Positions 43,868-55,706 are shown, numbered from the stretch's first letter. The stretch: DNA of 64,000 nt from Cryptomeria japonica (GCF_030272615.1 NC_081406.1:144934091-144998090), one strand, 5' to 3'. Numbers and translations are program-made. The notes: generated by a model not told the origin, from the letters alone.

Positions 43868-44627
43868 TGTAGACACCTAAAATTGTCATGTCTAATTAAA
43901 TAAATATTTTATTTATTTAATTATCTAAGCTTAATTCTTCTATTAATTAAATAAATCCTTATTTATTTAATTAATTCATTTATCCTCTTCTAGCCTTATT
44001 TCTCATTTAAATAAATACATTTATTTATTTAAATTATCATTTTCTTAAATTAAATAAATATCTTATTTATTTAATTGATCCCACTTCTTCTATTAATTAA
44101 ATAAATCTTTATTTATTTAATTAATTCATTATCTTTTTCTACACATGACACATGTCATTCACCTCTTAATTCATACACTACCTACCCCTCTCATTATTTT
44201 ATTATTTCTTTTACCTACCCTCTAATCATAGCCGACCTCCTTTTTACACCTCTCAATCTTATCCCTCCATTTCATATTGTGTCTTCTATTTAAGGAGATG
44301 CTTCCTTCATTATCAAACCCTAATGATCATTTTGACGACACTACAATCCTACTTGCAACCACATTCCGTTCTTTGTTGAGCTCTTGTGCATATAAAATCT
44401 GAGAGCAAATATATCAAGCAAGATCAATGGAGATAGGAAGAATGGAGATCAAAACCCTATTGGACATGTGATGGTATAATCTTTGTGATTTCATTTGATT
44501 TGCATTGTCTTAGGTAATCTTCATATGTTATGGTGGATCTTTGTTGATTGTTAGGCTAGGATTTTGTGGTTGAATTCATTTAGCCTTTCAATATTGTTAT
44601 TATTGTTATCCATTTTCACCATATACA
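43868..44627 (+). repeat. E6 3' LTR (760 bp)
   Basis: Nearly identical to 33185-33943. Ends CATATACA, followed by ACTAT (44628-44632), the right copy of the target duplication. Confidence 0.92.
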
Positions 44628-44632
44628 ACTAT

Positions 44633-45900
44633 AAATCGACATTATATCACCACGAATATCATACTTGCAAAGAAAAATATTTAGTCATTGAGTTGGTCTT
44701 AGAATCGACCAACTCAACCCAAAAACATTTTAAAAAATATCTGCTATACTGATTATGAAAAAAACTATTTACAATTTAATATTTTAAAAAATATATTAAT
44801 ACCTACAAATAAAACTATTAAAAAATAACATAAAATATATAATACTTGCAACACAATTCAAAATAAAAAAGAAAAAGGAAAAAAGAAAAAGACTAAATGA
44901 TAACTTTTGTAAAATTAATTAAGTAAATATTATATAAAAAATAAAACATATATATTGCCAAAAATAATTCATCAAATAAAAATAGATAAAAAATATAAAT
45001 AAAATAAAATAATCCTCAAATACAAAATAAGAAAATTTTATAATTGAAAGTTGATATTAAAATATCTATAGTGGTTTTTTAATTGATAAAGTGAAAAACC
45101 ATTCCATTACAATGTGATTCTATTAAATAGGAAACGTGGATGACACGAGCTCTCTCATTTTCGAGCTTATGTGTATTGCAATAGTTTGTGGAGATGTGAT
45201 AGAAATTATTATTATTTTTTAAAAGTTGAAGTACTTTCTTATAATGAACTTTAATAAAGTAATAATTACAAAATATATGTTCCATAGAAGATAAGATGGT
45301 GGGTTCTCCTTATAAAAAGTGACGTTTGGTAAATGTTTCAAACCTTTTTAAAGTACCTATCATTTCACTTAATATTAAAATATTCACCATTAAAAAGACT
45401 CAAAAAGTTAGTGCGTTATGTTTTTAAAGGAATAGGTTTTGTAGGCAATTTTAAGGTCTTTATATGAACATTTAATAGGTTATATTTACATTTAGATATG
45501 GTAGATATATTTTTAAATTAGAATTGTTTATGGAAATATGTTTTTGATAATAAAGCAATCAAAACAAGAGGGCTGATTCGGATTACGCAACAAGCTTCAA
45601 AGAGAGCATTAACAGTACACAGACAACAGCCAAATGACTGAGTCTCAACCAATCCCTATTTTAACTATCAAAAACATAATCCACCTACTACTATAGAAAA
45701 TCACAAGATTGATGGCAATCCTGTCCATATAACGTGTAATAAAGCAGATATCTACAAAGAAACTAACATTAAACCACTTAACCCTAGTAGTAATCATATT
45801 GTTCATACTGCAGTATCTGGTCATAATAAAAAGACTTTTAACTAGCCACACAAGACTGATGCTGAAATTAAACATAACCAGGATCCAACAGATCCAGCAT
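44633..45900. other. AT-rich flank, no gene
   Basis: A strongly A/T-rich stretch, with poly-A-like runs in 44760-45060. Small open stretches on both strands lack domain or codon signals. I see nothing that I can name. Confidence 0.5.
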
Positions 45901-46116
45901 ATGGATATGGATATACATCTCTTAAAATAATTATATAAATTGATGTATATAATTGATTTTAATGTAGAAAGGAGAAAACATAAGGTTTTAGGATATAAAT
46001 ATGTTAAAAGTGTGTAAGTGATGGATATGGATATACATCTCTTAAAATAATTATATAAATTGGTGTATATAATTGATTTTAATGTAGAAAGGAGAAAACA
46101 TAAGGTTTTAGGAAAT
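45901..46116. repeat. 120-bp tandem duplication
   Basis: The sequence starting ATGGATATGGATATACATCT at 45901 recurs at 46021, giving a period of exactly 120 bases. The second copy is partial (about 95 bp) and nearly identical. Confidence 0.9.
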
Positions 46117-47550
46117 ATATATAATAATTGATATGTCTCAAGGTTAATGATATTTTGACCACCAAAGTAGATAACTAGAGGGATATTGTTAATAGTAAAA
46201 TGTAATGGTCCAACTAAAATCATGTTGAAAGACAAGAGTAAGACAATATCACATGTAACATAGCAACATCACAAGTGTAACGTCACAAATTGCACCCTAT
46301 GCAATTCCACGTCAAATGACGCCTCCACTTTAAACCAAATTAGAGATAATCCCTTGGCTTCCATCGCACCTATCTGCTTGACCTACTTAGTCCCCCTTGT
46401 TTGTCTACTTTCTCGACAATGTTGAGGAGACATCCGTGCACTACACGTTTGTCTTGCAAATATGCAGTCCGAAGGTGGTCATTGAGACATTACACCTACT
46501 AATTTTGGTAGTGTAACACCTCCTTCTATGTGCACCAATGTCAAGATTTCTCTATGGGCTTTATTTATTGCCTTTTTCGCTTCATTTATTCCTCTTTGAT
46601 CTTCTTTGGCTCTTTTCTACCTATCTTTTGTGCTTTATAATTGGTTTTTGCATCTTGTTTGTCATTAACACATTTGTTCGTTGCACTATGACCATTGTTG
46701 TAGCTTCACATCTCCAAGGGTTTAGTTCTCATCTTCGTTCTAACAAGCTTCCCACTTCTTGGTTTAAAGGAGTCTATTCTTCCTCTTTGATTGCATTTTT
46801 TGTTTGATTATCTATGTTAGAATATTGTTTTGTGTTATTTATTTTATCACTTATCACTATCATTTTATCTATCTATCAATCTTAGCTGTCCATGGAGGTG
46901 GAAACATCAAAATGGGGGTCTGACTATGATAGACATCTAAATCATAGCCCCGACATTTCATCTATTCTTATGTGTGCAGGTTCATCAAGGTAATCATTGC
47001 ATTGACTTGAAGTTTCATTAGCGGGAACCTTTGTGAATTTATTACTCTTTTCTCTTGTCCTTCCATTCTTTATTTTCAATTACTTTAGTTTGTTATTGTT
47101 GTTTATTGCATTAAATACTTAAACTCTATTAGCTAGTCACTTCTGCATTTTTATGATATTGTCTCTACATCTCATTTGTAAAGGATACCAACATGTTGTA
47201 TTGTCACCTTCGACCTACGTGCACATCTTGGACAGAGTGCTCATGAAGTTCGCCAGATGATATCTGTGATTAGTGTTTACAAACTGTGGTTAAAATATTT
47301 TATTTGTTGACAATAACTAGTTTTATGTATTTATTTAGTTGTAGTGATGAAGGTTGCTTTAAGTGGAGAGCAGGTTAATGATTCCTCAAGAGGTTTGACC
47401 ACCTTTCGCAATGGTTCACTTTTCCTACTCTACACTTTGGTGAAACCAACGTGAACTTGCCTCCTATTTGGAAGTTGTTTAGTTTTGTTGTAATTTTTCT
47501 TGAACCTTGTGTCAAGTCTCTCTTTTGCACACTCTTGATGTTGTTCAAGC
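46117..47550. other. Unassigned region upstream of E7 gag
   Basis: No reliable gene. It could contain the 5' LTR and leader of E7, for example from TGTAACATAGC near 46254, but I could not match it to a second copy or a primer site. Confidence 0.35.
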
Positions 47551-48770
47551 ATGTCTATGAGATTTACAACCCATACTAGTTCCAGGTTTGTTGTGAGGAG
47601 AACTTCTAGACCTAGCATTCCACTAGATCACTACAGTCTTACATGGTCTAGACCAATGTTCTCAAGGATTATAGATCCTAATGGCCCTTTCACTTCTTGT
47701 TTCTTGCATAAAAGTATTATCATAGGATGCTCTTCTACATCTGGTTCACAATCTAATTTCCAAAATGATACTTCGATGAATAGTCATTTGGGGTCTCCTC
47801 CTGCTATTGATCATGAGTCTGCTTTGACAATTTTGTTTGACCAGATTCAATATTTAGAGGAGAACCTAAGGGATTTTGAAGGGTTTTTAAAATTAGGAGA
47901 ATGTCCTCCCCTCGGCCAATTTTGTTATTAACAATATAAGAAACATGCTTACCTCATATAGTAAGGGCTTAGAGGTGTTAAGGGCCTTGTCTATGACCGT
48001 GAGATCTCATGTCCTTCATGTTGAGGGCAACACCCAAGACAATCAGTCCAATACCATTTTCCCTCAAATTGGTGTTGCTATTCCTAGGATGTCAATTCAC
48101 ATGGTGGATATTGGACCTAAGATTGACCCTTTTTCTAGTGCTACTATTATGAGTGTCAATGTCTCTAGGACTCCCTTGGGGTACACTGGCATGGTTGCTA
48201 GCTTTATTATTTCCACTTCCAGTACTCATGTTGCTTTTGTTAGTGTTGGTATGGGTGCTAGTACTGGCTCTAGTGCTAGCATTGGTTCTAGTGTTGGTGC
48301 TAGAGGTAGTTTTGGTACCCATGTCTCCATTGTTATGCATAACCCACCTTTGTTTGCTCCACCTAATAATATTTCCCTCAATACCCTTTTGAAAAACATG
48401 GGATAGTTGCAACAACAACTCACTAACCTCGCATCTATTGCTAACCAATATTTGCTCCCATCATATTATTTTCCTAGTCTACTTGATTTGCAAATCCTAA
48501 ACACCATCCTTCTCCAAGGGGTCGAGACATTGAAATTTGATAGATATAATGGAAATGGAAATCCACATGTGCATATTGATTCTTTAATGACTTTGTGCAT
48601 TGATTACCATTATTTGGATTTTGTCCTATTAAAGTATTCTTTTAGTCTCTTTAGGGAAATGCATTAGAATGGTACAATTCTTTACCAAATCATTCTATTC
48701 AGAAATTTGATTAGCTTATGGATGCATTTATCAAATGGTTCCAAGCAAATGTTGGCAACAAGGTCACTAT
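47551..48770 (+). pseudogene. E7 gag region, broken
   Basis: Three open pieces (47551-47931, 47945-48406, 48407-48667). The second and third are in one frame separated by a TAG at 48404-48406. The middle piece is rich in Ser, Gly, Val and Ala. The third leads into the Retrotrans_gag fold: VETLKFDRYNGNGNPHVHID (about 48520-48580). After small frameshifts this is followed by ALEWYNSLPNHS and DAFIKWFQANVGNK (about 48660-48765). The pattern matches gypsy gag. Confidence 0.65.
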
Positions 48771-49700
48771 TGCTGACCTCATTCACATTATTAGTCTATA
48801 TCAACTAATATCCCATTTGCCTTTCCAGATAGCGATCTTCAAAGAATTTTTATTGAAAATCCATAATCAACATTGAGGGAAAAACTCTTGCTAAATCGAT
48901 ATTCAAATTTTACTAATCTATGTCCATGCTCATTGTTTATCAGCATATGTTGACTCAGTTCGTAGATTTTGATGAGGTCACCTATTGAACTGACAATCAA
49001 TCAAAACAAGGGATTGGCTTTAATGATGCCACTACTAATGGAGCCTCAAAATTTAAGTCTATCTTCTCTAATGTTGGGGGTAATTGTGAGATGATCAAAG
49101 ACATTCCTAAAGAGGCAGTTAAGACAAATTATGATGATATAGATATCTCCTCCTTTTTTGATACCTCCATATGCACCATTGAACTTTCCCTCTATCACCC
49201 TAAGCTAATCAACTAGGACCAACACATGATCACACATCTTGATGAATTTCAAAGCGATAAGGGCGTCCTATAATTTATGGGTGCCATAGAGCACACATCT
49301 AACTAGGGGCAAGATTCCACATGTATCTATGAGCTTGATCCACAAGCCTATTTTGGGGAGGAAGGTGCCCTTAGTCACAAAATAGAACTAGAAAAGAAAA
49401 ATAAAGGATATTTTGGTGAAAACCTTTCTAAGGAACCTCCAGATCATTAAAAAAAAGTAAAAATAAAGGACATATCTTCTAGTGAAAACATTTCAAAGGT
49501 GTTAGAAGATGGACACACCACTTCCCTTTATAGATGCTCAGAGACCAAAGAAATCATCTATTCTCATCAAAGAAACAAAATAAGTTAATCTTGACACCAA
49601 ATAATATCCCAAGATTACATATGCAGTAAATTCTTTATCAGAGGCAAAACACCTAGTCTTTTTTAGTCTTCTCCATGAGCCTTTAGTCAAATTTACATGA
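48771..49700 (+). other. E7 gag-pol linker, decayed
   Basis: Coding-like plus-strand sequence with many stops and frameshifts. A protease is expected here but I could not identify its catalytic motif. Acidic and Ser-rich short frames only. Confidence 0.4.
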
Positions 49701-50250
49701 TCATATGCCCACATGCTAGGATTGGGTCTGACTCTTGTAGTCCATCATCTTGCAATCAATCCAGATGTCAAACTTGCTAAGCATAAGCTGAGAAAGATGC
49801 ACCCAAGGGTAGCACTATTGGTCAAATATGAGCTTGAGAAGTTACTAGAAGCAAGCTTCATACACCCCATAGATTATTTAGAATGGATCTCAAACATAGC
49901 GCCTATGTCCAAGCCAAATGGAGATATAAGCATTGTTACAGTGGGCCATGAGATGCTTTCTCTCATGGATTTTTTTTAGGTACAATCAAATAAAGATCAT
50001 AGAAGATGATTGATGTAAGATGACTTTCACCACCCCTTTGGTAATCTTCTATAATTGGGTCATTCCCTTTGGTCTCAAAAATGTGGGCACAACTTATCAA
50101 CATGCTATTATGGTCATCTTTCATGACATAATTCATTATGTTACTAAATTACTATGTGAATGATCTTCTAGGAAAATAAAAAATAAGATTCAATCACTTG
50201 ACTATACTAGAGTGCATCTTTGGGGTTACATCAGATAAGATGTTGGGGTT
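49701..50250 (+). pseudogene. E7 reverse transcriptase, first part
   Basis: 49713-49979 is open and matches the gypsy RT start: VVHHLAINPDVKLAKHKLRK, ELEKLLEASFIHPIDYLEWI, PMSKPNGDI. After that, frame changes and stops, but PFGLKNVG-type and IFHDIIHYV-type sequence is visible at about 50060-50145. The active site (YVDD-like) region near 50150 is degraded. The frame is cut at 50255 by E8, and its second part is at 58295. Confidence 0.7.
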
Positions 50251-50255
50251 CATTG

Positions 50256-51507
50256 TGTAAAGCGGAAAATCGAACCCTAGGTGTTCCCCCACTCCAAGGA
50301 GAGAGAAAGGAGGTCACTAGGATTGACGGTTTTCACTTAGGAGAGACTTTACATTCAAAAGAGGGGTTGAAACTCACAAGATCCAATCCCACACAATGCA
50401 AGATTGAATTCTAAATGAGTTTCAAGGGTTGAGACAGCAAGGATACCCTCTTTTGTAAAGAATGTAGATAGAAGGATTGAACTAGGAGTGTATGTAAAAG
50501 TAAGAAAGATTCACTTGTAGACGGAGATAGGGACACGGGATGAAGCTATGGACCTGAAATTAGCAGTAAAATGTCGAGACGATGCTATCCTGCAAGTTTG
50601 AGTGAAAGTTGACGGGACGATGGCGCCCGGAGTGCACACGGTCCTCCGAAAAATCCTCGAAACAAAGGGGGATCTGTTCGTCTCTGCACAAGGATTCCAG
50701 ATCTCCAATTACAGCTGCATACCTGCAACCTACACACAGAAAAGAGAGGACGATTGGGGGGTTAGGGATTAGGGGTTTGCCTTCAGGTCAAACCCCGGTT
50801 TTGGAATTAACTAAGAAATGAGAATGTTGTAAATGTAAGTGTTTGTAATGTAATCAAGTATTGATACCTTGTTGTAAGAATGTTTGTATTCTTACATGCG
50901 AAGGTGTAATGATGTTGTATGTTGTATGTTGTAGGTGATCTCCTCTTCAATGGTTGAATCCTTGTCTTGAATGCAACACCTAGCCTTGAATGGAGACCTA
51001 GAATGCTCAATTGCTTGAAGGAATGCTTGAATGCTAGAATGTTTGAAGGTTTGAATGTTTGCCTATCGCTTCCACCTCTTGCACACATATGTTTTTCGCC
51101 TTATTTTCTTTTTCTCCTTCTCCCTTTTTCTGGGAGGGGAAATGTAGTTTATATACTTGTCAATTAGGGTTAGGAGACTGATTTTTCTGACCTTAGGCCG
51201 ACCTAGGAGCATTATTTTCCAAATTGCAAACTTGAAGACCCGATGCCCAACAAGAGACCGGGCCCAAAATAGGGCTAGGGACCAGGGTGTTGGGCGCCAT
51301 GGTCCTGAGGGACCAGGGCGCTAGGCGCCATGGTCCCACCTCTCGGGACAGCAGGGTGCAAGGAGGATTAGGCCAAGGTGCAGAAAGATGCAGTTTTTGA
51401 TGTCGTAAACAGGTTTCAGGGTCTCCATTCAGGTTCAACGTTGCGCTGCCATCATGAAGACCCAAATGTAGTCGAAATTGCAAGTGTCGCAATTTTACGA
51501 CGCTACA
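50256..51507 (-). repeat. E8 3' LTR (1252 bp)
   Basis: Plus strand starts TGTAAAGCGGAAAATCG and ends GACGCTACA. It carries a 30-bp-class tandem repeat at about 51278-51337 (GGGACCAGGG...GGCGCCATGGTCC twice) that is single in the other LTR. This accounts for much of the length difference. Confidence 0.9.
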
Positions 51508-51522
51508 TTTAGCCCCCACTTT
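51508..51522 (-). other. E8 polypurine tract
   Basis: On the minus strand AGTGGGGGCTAAA directly precedes the 3' LTR start TGTAGC. Purine-rich with a CT interruption, in the expected position. Confidence 0.7.
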
Positions 51523-52260
51523 AGCGGGAGTATAAGCGTACGCCCATACTTCCGGTAAAGTACAAGGAAACAACATTGAAAGACTTTCACCACGTCAAGG
51601 AGGCAAGATACACCAAGCCCTCAGTGGACTAAGGATCTTACGACTTCGATTGACAAAGTAAAAGGGAAGATCACGAGGGAGAACCATGACTGTCAGTAGT
51701 AAGGTTCCCTCACTATGAGTCATGCAAGAATAATACCAAAAATTTTCAAGGCAAAGCTAAGTTTGCCAAGAAATTTTTAAAAATCTTGAAGAGATATGAA
51801 CAGAGTGTATGCCCCCTACGTTAAAGCGATCGCACATGCCTCATCGGGGGTGATTGCTTTAAGGTAGTGATACACATAAGAAATGAGAAGGGAAAGGAGC
51901 ATGTTATCACAAAGATTTAGCCCCCAAGTGTGAGATAAACCCAAGGATAATAGACACAAAACACAAAGCACGAGGTGACTTCGCTTTCCTTGGGGTCAGT
52001 ATGTTGTATGATAATTCATGTATATCATATGTATGTATGCATAATTGTTCTTCATTTCCCAATCAAGGAAGGTCACCTAGAAGAAGGGAACACATGTGTC
52101 TTTTGAGTCAACATGAGAGAGACCAAAAGAGATCTCAATGCTTTGCATCATCCTCAAGTAGACAACACTAAGGACAACAAATAGAAGAATGAGAATAACA
52201 CATAGAAAAAGTAACAAAAGAGATCAAGAGAGGAGGAGAGAGTCTTCTATGCTAATGAAA
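51523..52260 (-). other. E8 3' non-coding region
   Basis: Between the second ORF and the polypurine tract. I see no ORF or domain on either strand. Confidence 0.5.
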
Positions 52261-53148
52261 CTAGTCTAGCACGTCATCCACCCCCCGATCTTGCTGATCA
52301 ATATTTCGGGAAGGCGGGAAGCACACTAGAGGAGGAACATCCAACACAGCAGATGGAGCTATCACAAGATCCAAATAAGGGCTATGTTCATGTTCCAAGC
52401 CACGTTGTTCTTGTCTAGGAGCTAGGATAAGTGCTTTAGAAAATTCGTTAGATAAATGGTTATCAACATCAACATATTCATATTCACTATCAGAAGAAAG
52501 AGGAGTAACATTTTCATCATGAATAACATTTTCATCTATATCATCATCAAGATTTATAAAAATAGGATCTTTAACTCGCACAGGATCAAAACCATCATGC
52601 ATCTTATGTTTAGGAGATTTTGGCTCAATTTTTGGCTGAGGAGAAAATGGAATAATACTAGCTAAAGGTGTTTTTGGGGATTGCAAAGTTTGAGAAGCAG
52701 CTGCACGAGCTCTAAGACGACACTTTCGTCGGCGTTCACGCACAGAACTATTCCATCTAGTCTTAGTAGGAAGTTGAGAAGATTGAGGAGGAGGAATTTT
52801 CTCATCCTTATCACTTGGGTGTTTAGGTTGTGGTCTCTTAGGTTGGACAATAGGAGAAGAGGAAGGTCTCTTGTCTCTATAAAAGGAAGGAGGAGGAACT
52901 GCTCCATATAAAGGAGGAATATCTGGTTTAGGAAGGAGACCAAGTCCATCATGACGAGGAGGTATAGGTCTACCTTTAGAAAGTTTATTAGTCATAGACA
53001 TAGTCACATCCATAGGGATGGGTCGGGAATCTTCTTGAGGAAAGACATTAGTTTTATCTTTCAAAGGAAGAACTTCCTTCTCAAGAATGATAGGAATATC
53101 AAGTTTGGGTGTTCTAGGTTCACTTAGAGATAGGATCATATCTTCCAC
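52261..53148 (-). CDS. E8 second ORF, proline-rich, unrecognised (295 codons)
   Basis: A minus-strand open frame that overlaps the gag stop by 13 bases in a different frame. Its first codon is GTG (53148-53146) rather than ATG; the first ATG in frame is at 53139. It could be reached by frameshifting, by re-initiation from the overlapping gag stop (TGA 53138-53136), or from its own mRNA. The protein is Pro/Ser/Lys-rich (PPPSFYRDKRPSSSP; PKRPQPKHPSDKDEK), with an Arg-rich patch (RERRRKCRLRARAAA) and an acidic middle (NLDDDIDENVIHDEN). There is no polymerase motif. It may correspond to the linker before reverse transcriptase in a complete relative. The basic patch could bind RNA or direct nuclear import, but that is inference. 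Confidence 0.6.
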   Translation of the reverse strand: MEDMILSLSEPRTPKLDIPIILEKEVLPLKDKTNVFPQEDSRPIPMDVTMSMTNKLSKGRPIPPRHDGLGLLPKPDIPPLYGAVPPPSFYRDKRPSSSPIVQPKRPQPKHPSDKDEKIPPPQSSQLPTKTRWNSSVRERRRKCRLRARAAASQTLQSPKTPLASIIPFSPQPKIEPKSPKHKMHDGFDPVRVKDPIFINLDDDIDENVIHDENVTPLSSDSEYEYVDVDNHLSNEFSKALILAPRQEQRGLEHEHSPYLDLVIAPSAVLDVPPLVCFPPSRNIDQQDRGVDDVLD

Positions 53149-55706
53149 TTTTGATAAGATTTGAAAAGATGATCACTTCGCAGTGGAAGAGATTGAAATT
53201 GTTTAGGCCAAAAATAATCAATAGGAATGCTAGAAGTTCTTTCAGCTAGTTTAAAAAGACTATGATTGACAATAACAACTTCACCATTATGGGGAAATTT
53301 CAAACACTTGTGAATAGGAGAAGCAATAGCTTTCATGGAAGATAGCCAAGGATAGCCTAGCTTCACACGGAATTGTTCGGATGATGGAATAATAGCAAAT
53401 CTCACATCAAGGGATTTGTTATGGACCTCAATAGGTAATGTAATAGAACCAATTGCAAGAGAAGAAAATGCATCAAATAATTTCATAACCACATTTGTTT
53501 TGTCATAGATCACTTGATTCAATTGCAAAGTAAAAAGAAATTCTTCAGTAATGACATTAACCATACAAGAAGGATCAATAGGCACTCCATGGCAAGGTGT
53601 AATCTTGACTTTTGCAAATATATATAAAGGACCATCAGGTGCCCTGATAGTTTCACTGGAATCAAATGTGATGGAAGGTTCTTTAGGGATTTTCTTCTGC
53701 TCCACAAAGTTAATCACATTCGGAGTCATAGACACAAGACCATCAGGTGAGAAAGAGGAATCATTAGTCTCAATCACATTAGAGGTATGAGAAAGTAATG
53801 GATCAGTAAAAATCTTAAGATTTTGGTTAGGAAGAGCTACAGATGTGTTGCCTTTATCATTCACACCTGAAACAAAGATAGTATTATTATCAATCAAATC
53901 TTGAATTTTACCCTTTAAAGCAAAACATTTTTCAGTATCATGCCCAGGTTGACGATGAAATTGACAAAAAGATTTGTTATCAAAATAGGGTGAATTAATC
54001 TTTGCAGGATCTATTTGCTTTATAGGAGGGAGGGTAAGCACATTTCGTTCCAATAACTTATTCATAATACTATGCAATGATTCATTCAAAGGAGTAAACT
54101 CTCTTTCTTTCTTGAAAAACTTAGAAATAGGAGGCACACCTGATGCTGCATTCACATTGTTGTTGGTGATGTTTTCATTGAACTTAATGAACTCTCTATT
54201 CGGTTTAAACTTCCCAAATGGTTGTTGACTACTATCACCCTTATCACTCGGAGCCATAGGATTTGCTTGTTCCATTTGACTCACAGTCAGTTGATAATTG
54301 TGAAGAGTTGCGCACAACTGTTGGAAAGAAGTAAACTCAGAAAACAAAAGTTTTTCTCTAATATCTTTTTGTAAATTAGAAATAAAAATTCTTTGAATAT
54401 CATTGTCAGGTACTAGAAAAGAAATTTGAGCACACAAATGCTTATATCTACTAATGAAATCAGTCACTTTTTCTTTAACACCTTGTTTGCAATGCATTAA
54501 ATCAATCAAAGTAACTTTAGGACTTATATTGTTTTGAAATTGTTGAATAAAAGCATTTGCAAGTTGTTGGAAAGAAGTAATAGAATAGGAAGGCAACGAG
54601 CAATACCATTGTAGAGCCTTATCTCTTAATGTTCTAGTAAACAGTTTTGCAAGCAACCTTTGGTCATGAGCAAAATCAGTACATATTGTTTGAAAGGTCT
54701 TAACATGTGTTAGAGGATCACCTTTACCATTATAAAGTTCCAACTGCGGGATTTCAACATGCTTAGGGGGGATAGCTCGAACAATGTCAAGAGAAAGTGG
54801 GCTCGCAACATCAAATGTGGGCACACTAAACTTAGATTGATTCATAAAGACAATTTGTTGCTGTAAAGACGAGACAGTTTGTGCAAGATTGTTAATGGTC
54901 GCTTCAGTCGAAGAGTTCATATTAGACATGTTAGATTGTGATGGAGGTATTATGTTATTGAAAGAAGGTATTGATTGAGAGTAAGGTGGCGGGACACTAT
55001 GATAGTTAGTCATAGGAGATGATTGGAAAGAAGGAACACTACAAGGAGGAATGGAATGGTTAAATGAATTGCCTCCTTGCGTCATGTTCATTTGTGGAGA
55101 TGTAATAGGGACACTCATTGAAGGAATGAATGAAGAAGTCGGGTTGAATGAAGGGAGAGGGTTGATTGAAGAAGAAGGATTGCCCCCATGACTGGTGATC
55201 ATAGGTGGAATGTTTTGTATTGAAGTAGTCATTATGTTTGATGTAAAAGTAGGTATACTAGCAATAGAAGTTGTCAAAGGGGTAGAATGATTGACTTGAG
55301 TAGGAGGTTGTGTATAACCTAAAGTTTCGGCACAACTCTTCATAGGCATCACATTCAAATCCACGATGTGTGCAATACTATGCAAAATATCAATTCCATT
55401 CTTATCACTTTGAACCATACGTTTTAGACCCTCAATTAATGAAAGAGCTTGACTATCGGAGTATTCTTGAGACATCCATTGCTGAAAATCATCAAATTGG
55501 TTATCCAATTTCAAAAGTTGTTCTACAGAAACCTCATGGAGAGCTTCTTCATCATTAAGAGGATTAGAGGAATTACCCATGTCCTCATTAAAAAGGCCAT
55601 TCAAATTAGGTTCCATCTCCTCGGTAATTAAACCTTGAAAAGACTTAATTCTAAGGCTTCGTCTAATGGGAATAGTGTAAGTAGGGCTTATTGTTGTAAA
55701 ACTCAT
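53136..55706 (-). CDS. E8 gag with zinc motif and protease-like domain (856 codons)
   Basis: An intact minus-strand frame with ATG at 55706. Residues about 130-290 are a Ser/Pro/Asn-rich low-complexity segment. Residues about 300-460 are the Retrotrans_gag fold (LELYNGKGDPLTHVKTFQ, ALQWYCSLP, FISRYKHLCAQ). At about residue 582, CQFHRQPGHDTEKC resembles the C-x-x-H type zinc motif in E6. Residues about 690-800 resemble a retroviral aspartic protease, with GVPIDPSCMVNVIT where DPS replaces DSG/DGG, followed by LGYPWLSSMKA. The odd active site makes activity doubtful. The ORF shows no break, which suggests recent or continuing mobility with helper enzymes. Confidence 0.85.
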   Translation of the reverse strand: MSFTTISPTYTIPIRRSLRIKSFQGLITEEMEPNLNGLFNEDMGNSSNPLNDEEALHEVSVEQLLKLDNQFDDFQQWMSQEYSDSQALSLIEGLKRMVQSDKNGIDILHSIAHIVDLNVMPMKSCAETLGYTQPPTQVNHSTPLTTSIASIPTFTSNIMTTSIQNIPPMITSHGGNPSSSINPLPSFNPTSSFIPSMSVPITSPQMNMTQGGNSFNHSIPPCSVPSFQSSPMTNYHSVPPPYSQSIPSFNNIIPPSQSNMSNMNSSTEATINNLAQTVSSLQQQIVFMNQSKFSVPTFDVASPLSLDIVRAIPPKHVEIPQLELYNGKGDPLTHVKTFQTICTDFAHDQRLLAKLFTRTLRDKALQWYCSLPSYSITSFQQLANAFIQQFQNNISPKVTLIDLMHCKQGVKEKVTDFISRYKHLCAQISFLVPDNDIQRIFISNLQKDIREKLLFSEFTSFQQLCATLHNYQLTVSQMEQANPMAPSDKGDSSQQPFGKFKPNREFIKFNENITNNNVNAASGVPPISKFFKKEREFTPLNESLHSIMNKLLERNVLTLPPIKQIDPAKINSPYFDNKSFCQFHRQPGHDTEKCFALKGKIQDLIDNNTIFVSGVNDKGNTSVALPNQNLKIFTDPLLSHTSNVIETNDSSFSPDGLVSMTPNVINFVEQKKIPKEPSITFDSSETIRAPDGPLYIFAKVKITPCHGVPIDPSCMVNVITEEFLFTLQLNQVIYDKTNVVMKLFDAFSSLAIGSITLPIEVHNKSLDVRFAIIPSSEQFRVKLGYPWLSSMKAIASPIHKCLKFPHNGEVVIVNHSLFKLAERTSSIPIDYFWPKQFQSLPLRSDHLFKSYQKWKI

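Larger units (their letters stand above)
33185..44627 (+). mobile_element. E6: young non-autonomous Ty3/gypsy element
   Basis: The 759-bp and 760-bp LTRs (33185-33943, 43868-44627) start TGTAGACACC and end CATATACA. They are flanked by perfect ACTAT copies (33180-33184, 44628-44632). I see only about ten differences between them, so the insertion is recent. The interior has a 2.5-kb leader, a gag/protease ORF joined to an integrase C-terminal tail, and no reverse transcriptase, RNase H or integrase core. It also has a long 3' region with an antisense PMD-like gene fragment. It must depend on a complete gypsy relative for copying. The lineage looks Tat/Ogre-like from the protease and integrase tail. 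Confidence 0.9.

Noticed and set aside
45645-46235. A 196-codon minus-strand ORF
   Set aside because: It runs through the 120-bp duplication, giving repeated Ile/Tyr/Leu-rich sequence. No domain and AT-rich codon content suggest chance.
48092-48448. Minus-strand ORF rich in Thr, Ser and Asn repeats
   Set aside because: It is the antisense shadow of the Ser/Gly-rich part of the E7 gag.
51193-51576. Minus-strand ORF in the E8 LTR (and 57886-58257)
   Set aside because: It lies in the LTR U3 and R region; the frame differs between the two nearly identical LTRs.
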